DNA of 64,000 nucleotides. It comes from Actinomycetota bacterium (lineage in GTDB: Bacteria; Actinomycetota; Acidimicrobiia; IMCC26256; PALSA-610). The notes beneath the pieces were generated by a model. That model made no database searches. It had not been told where the DNA came from and was given only the letters and a program-made list of their open reading frames with translations. The stretch spans positions 1-64,000 of the forward strand of contig SXHN01000033.1 of NCBI GenBank assembly GCA_005773635.1. The letters are read 5' to 3'. Positions 61,099 to 64,000 of this stretch are shown here, in pieces. A program made the position numbers and the translations under genes. The number at the start of each line of letters is the position of its first letter. Position 1 is the first letter of the stretch.

Positions 61099-62541
61099 AT
61101 GGACCTCGCCGATCACTTCCGCACGATCGCGGCCAACTGGTGGCGCATCCTGTTGATCTCAACAATCGTGGGTGCGGGCGTCTACGGCTGGAGTACCTCG
61201 CAAGACCCGACCTACGTCGGTATGCAACTGATCAATCTCACGCCCGAGGTCGACCAAGGCCAAGGAATCGACCAAGCGACCATTGAGATACGGCTTTCCG
61301 AAAAGAAGTTCCTACTCGAGACGTACGAGTTGGCCCTCAAGGCGGTGAACGACAGCAAACTGACGGTCAGCGCGGCCGAACTCCGATCGGGCCTGACGAT
61401 CGTGCAGAATCCGCTCTCCGGCAATATCTTGATCAAGAGCAGTGCCAATACTCGGCAACTCGCGATGGCCCAAGCCGGCGCCTACGGCGCCGCGTTAGAG
61501 CGCAGCAGCATCGAAGCCGCTCAAATCGATAATGACCGCAAGATCAAAGACGCCGAAACCGGGATCGCCTTTCTCAAGAACGCGCTGTCGAACGGGGTCC
61601 TCCCCGCAGGCAGCCCCGCGGCGGATGAAGCAACCAAAGCACTAGAGGCCCAAGAAGCAAGCCTCGTTTTCTTGCGCCTCCCAACCGGCAAATATGGCGT
61701 AGTGCGGCTCATCGGGACCCCTGTGCTTGACAACAGCGGCGAACCAGTAGCCCCAAAGCCGATCCGCGACGGAATCCTCGCGTTCCTCGTTGCCTTCGTT
61801 GTAGCCGCCGAGAGTTTTGTGGTTACGCGGGCCCTCAGTGATCGAGTATCAAAGGCAACCGACGTCGAAGCCATCACCGCGCTGACGGGCCTGCCAGTGC
61901 TGGCACTCGTGCCACGAGGTCGTGGGCCGGAGGTTGTAGAAGCGTTCCGAACCCTTCGAACCAATCTCATGTTCCTCGAAGGCAACAATCGACCCCGCAC
62001 CATCGCAATTCTGAGCCCCAACCCTGCGGCCGGGAAATCATTCTGCGCGATCCACCTTGCCGAATCGGCGGTGGGAGTCGACGCTCACGTGGTGCTCGTC
62101 GACGCCGATCTTCGGCGCCCCGTGTTACATCAGCGCCTCCGCACCGACCGGGAGCCCGGTCTTGCCGATGCGCTACGAGGCATGCCGCTTTCACAAACGC
62201 TGCATCGCGTTGACGGACATTCGAATCTCAAACTCATGCCCAGCGGCGCGCCAGTGACCGACACTGTCGCAGCGCTCGGAGGACGAGCTTTCCGTGGAGT
62301 TCTCGACTCGTTGGAGACAGCAGAGCTCATTATCGTCGACACCCCACCGGGTGCTGGCTACGCAGATGCGTTAGCCGTGGCCGCGCACTGCGACGCAGCC
62401 CTGCTAGTGCTCGATGCCGAAACCACTCGAAAGCGCACCACGAAACAGTTCATCGCCGCGCTTGATCGCACCGGTGCGTCCCTCATAGGCGTGGTGCTCA
62501 ATGGAGCCACTGTCAATAAACGCGACACCTACGAGCGGTAA
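61099..62541 (+). CDS. Wzz-type chain-length determinant fused to BY-kinase-like ATPase
   Basis: Two TM segments flanking the Wzz region; AILSPNPAAGKSFCAIHLAES; VVLVDADLRRPVLHQRL; LIIVDTPPGAGYADAL. TACACT 9 nt upstream of ATG 61099. Confidence 0.88.
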   Translation: MDLADHFRTIAANWWRILLISTIVGAGVYGWSTSQDPTYVGMQLINLTPEVDQGQGIDQATIEIRLSEKKFLLETYELALKAVNDSKLTVSAAELRSGLTIVQNPLSGNILIKSSANTRQLAMAQAGAYGAALERSSIEAAQIDNDRKIKDAETGIAFLKNALSNGVLPAGSPAADEATKALEAQEASLVFLRLPTGKYGVVRLIGTPVLDNSGEPVAPKPIRDGILAFLVAFVVAAESFVVTRALSDRVSKATDVEAITALTGLPVLALVPRGRGPEVVEAFRTLRTNLMFLEGNNRPRTIAILSPNPAAGKSFCAIHLAESAVGVDAHVVLVDADLRRPVLHQRLRTDREPGLADALRGMPLSQTLHRVDGHSNLKLMPSGAPVTDTVAALGGRAFRGVLDSLETAELIIVDTPPGAGYADALAVAAHCDAALLVLDAETTRKRTTKQFIAALDRTGASLIGVVLNGATVNKRDTYER

Positions 62542-62547
62542 ACGCGC

Positions 62548-63648
62548 ATGACCGCTTTACGGGTCGCAATCGTGCACGAGAAGTTCACGATCAACGCGGG
62601 ATCCGAACGTGTCGTCGAACAGCTCCACAACGTTTGGCCGCAAGCGCCAATCTTTTGCGCCGTGTGCGATCGAGAGACCTTGAGCCCGGGACTCGCCCGA
62701 GCTGACATCCGCCCCGATGCCACGTTGCAGCGCCTGTATCGCGGCGGTGACAATTACGCGCACCTGCTGCCACTCCTTCCAATTGCAGCATCGCGACGCC
62801 GCCTCAACGGCTACGACCTCGTCGTTACAAGCCACCATCAGTTCGCAAATCGGGTTCGCAGTGACGCACGAATCGTGTCGTACACCCATACACCAGCGCG
62901 CTGGATTTGGGATGCGACAACGAGAGTCGATGAAATCGGCGGCCCAATCGGACGCGGCGCGTTGACGGCATTCGCAGCTTCGCAACGCAGGCGCGATCGC
63001 GCCGCCGCACAACGCTTGTACACCATCGCCGCCAACTCGACCGAAGTTGCCCAGCGAATTCGCAGTTGGTGGGGGCGCGAGAGCACCGTCATTGCTCCTC
63101 CCGTCGACACAGAACTCTTCACGCCTGACGAAACCAACCGACGCGAAGACTTCTTTCTGCTTGCCGGGCGGTTGGTCCCATACAAACGTCCTGAAGTCGC
63201 CGTCGCCGCGGCCGTTCGTGCCGGAGTTCGGCTGGTCGTCGCGGGCGATGGTCGCGCCCGCAAATCCTGCCAAGCGGTGGCCGGACCATCAATCGAATTC
63301 GTCGGCTCAGTCGACGACACAACCTTGCGCGACTACTACCGCCGCTGTCGAGCATTGCTGTATCCCGGACGCGAAGATTTCGGGATCATGCCCGTTGAAG
63401 CCCAGGCGTGTGGGGCACCCGTGATCGCACTTGGAGTGGGCGGCGCATGCGACACAGTCATTGCAAACACAACAGGAGTGCTCTACCCCGACTCACCGAA
63501 TCCAGTTGACGTACTCGCAAATATCCTGCGCAACTTCGAACCCACTGCGTTCGATTCTGCGATCATCGCCACGCACGCGCAACGGTTCAATTCTCGCCGC
63601 TTTCGAGACGAATTCGAGACCTTTGCCAATCGAGCCGTTCATGGATAA
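62548..63648 (+). CDS. Glycosyltransferase family 4
   Basis: VAIVHEKFTINAGSERVVEQLHNVWPQAPIFCAV; LYPGREDFGIMPVEAQACGAPVIALGVGG. Confidence 0.92.
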   Translation: MTALRVAIVHEKFTINAGSERVVEQLHNVWPQAPIFCAVCDRETLSPGLARADIRPDATLQRLYRGGDNYAHLLPLLPIAASRRRLNGYDLVVTSHHQFANRVRSDARIVSYTHTPARWIWDATTRVDEIGGPIGRGALTAFAASQRRRDRAAAQRLYTIAANSTEVAQRIRSWWGRESTVIAPPVDTELFTPDETNRREDFFLLAGRLVPYKRPEVAVAAAVRAGVRLVVAGDGRARKSCQAVAGPSIEFVGSVDDTTLRDYYRRCRALLYPGREDFGIMPVEAQACGAPVIALGVGGACDTVIANTTGVLYPDSPNPVDVLANILRNFEPTAFDSAIIATHAQRFNSRRFRDEFETFANRAVHG

Positions 63649-64000
63649 GCCGTCAACCATCGTGTTCATGGTGCCGGACTACGAACCAACGACCGGCGGC
63701 ACGACCCGCCAAACTCGAAATTTGGCGTTGACGCTGACATCGCAGGGACACCATGTCACGGTGATCACCCAACGCCTTGAACGAGCATGGTCCGTGACCG
63801 AAACCATCGAAGGCATCGACGTCGTACGACTCGGCCCGCCATCGCGGCGCGGGCTTTCGATGAAACTGCTGGTGCTTCACGTTGCATTATGGCTGAGGCT
63901 CAACCGTAAGCGGATCGTGGTCAGCACCACGATTATGTATCCCGATTTCGTCGTGGCTGCCCATGCCGCAGGAATCGCAGACACCGCGGTGATGGTGTGG
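63641..64000 (+). CDS. Glycosyltransferase family 4, N-terminal part (3' truncated by window edge)
   Basis: ATG at 63641 overlaps preceding stop; MDKPSTIVFMVPDYEPTTGGTTRQTRNLALTLTSQGHHVTVITQRLE, open to window end. Confidence 0.85.
   Translation, partial: MDKPSTIVFMVPDYEPTTGGTTRQTRNLALTLTSQGHHVTVITQRLERAWSVTETIEGIDVVRLGPPSRRGLSMKLLVLHVALWLRLNRKRIVVSTTIMYPDFVVAAHAAGIADTAVMVW

Overview
This 64 kb window looks like chromosomal backbone of a high-GC actinobacterium, probably Acidimicrobiia-like (inferred from gene content, not tested). It is densely coding. I saw no CRISPR array, no IS or phage element, and no convincing tRNA or rRNA. Main blocks: 5'-truncated ftsH; a DUF5719-like protein plus a large GT2/membrane fusion; F420 genes (cofD, cofE, and a separate FbiB-C-like nitroreductase); a cell-envelope block (epimerase, nucleotidyltransferase, two GT2s, UXS-like SDR, UDP-glucose dehydrogenase, two tandem LCP proteins); pabB-pabC; divergent birA/biotin carboxylase; a metabolic stretch (PhzF, LpdA-like, LLM oxidoreductase, enoyl-CoA hydratase, GNAT, MeaB, NifU-like, MurA, DinB, FGGY kinase, S1P-lyase-like PLP enzyme, S9 peptidase); a GT4-methyltransferase-(alpha/alpha) barrel operon; glpX; a copper-type DUF305-CopC/D-YcnI cluster; the full F1Fo ATP synthase operon with wecA-like, glyA and rpiB; and an exopolysaccharide cluster running off the right edge. 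The most interesting observations are: (1) about 19 genes with a TANNNT -10-like hexamer 6-9 nt before the start codon, implying pervasive leaderless transcription; (2) a dyad between birA and the biotin carboxylase gene in which two overlapping divergent -10 elements serve two GTG-initiated, apparently leaderless genes; (3) an ATP synthase b subunit with a signal-peptide-like N-terminus and an extra Cys-containing extracytoplasmic segment; (4) an interleaved (pseudoknot-capable) pair of inverted repeats between two convergent genes; (5) a translationally coupled GT4/methyltransferase/barrel operon of unknown product. All family calls come from reading motifs; no database search was run.
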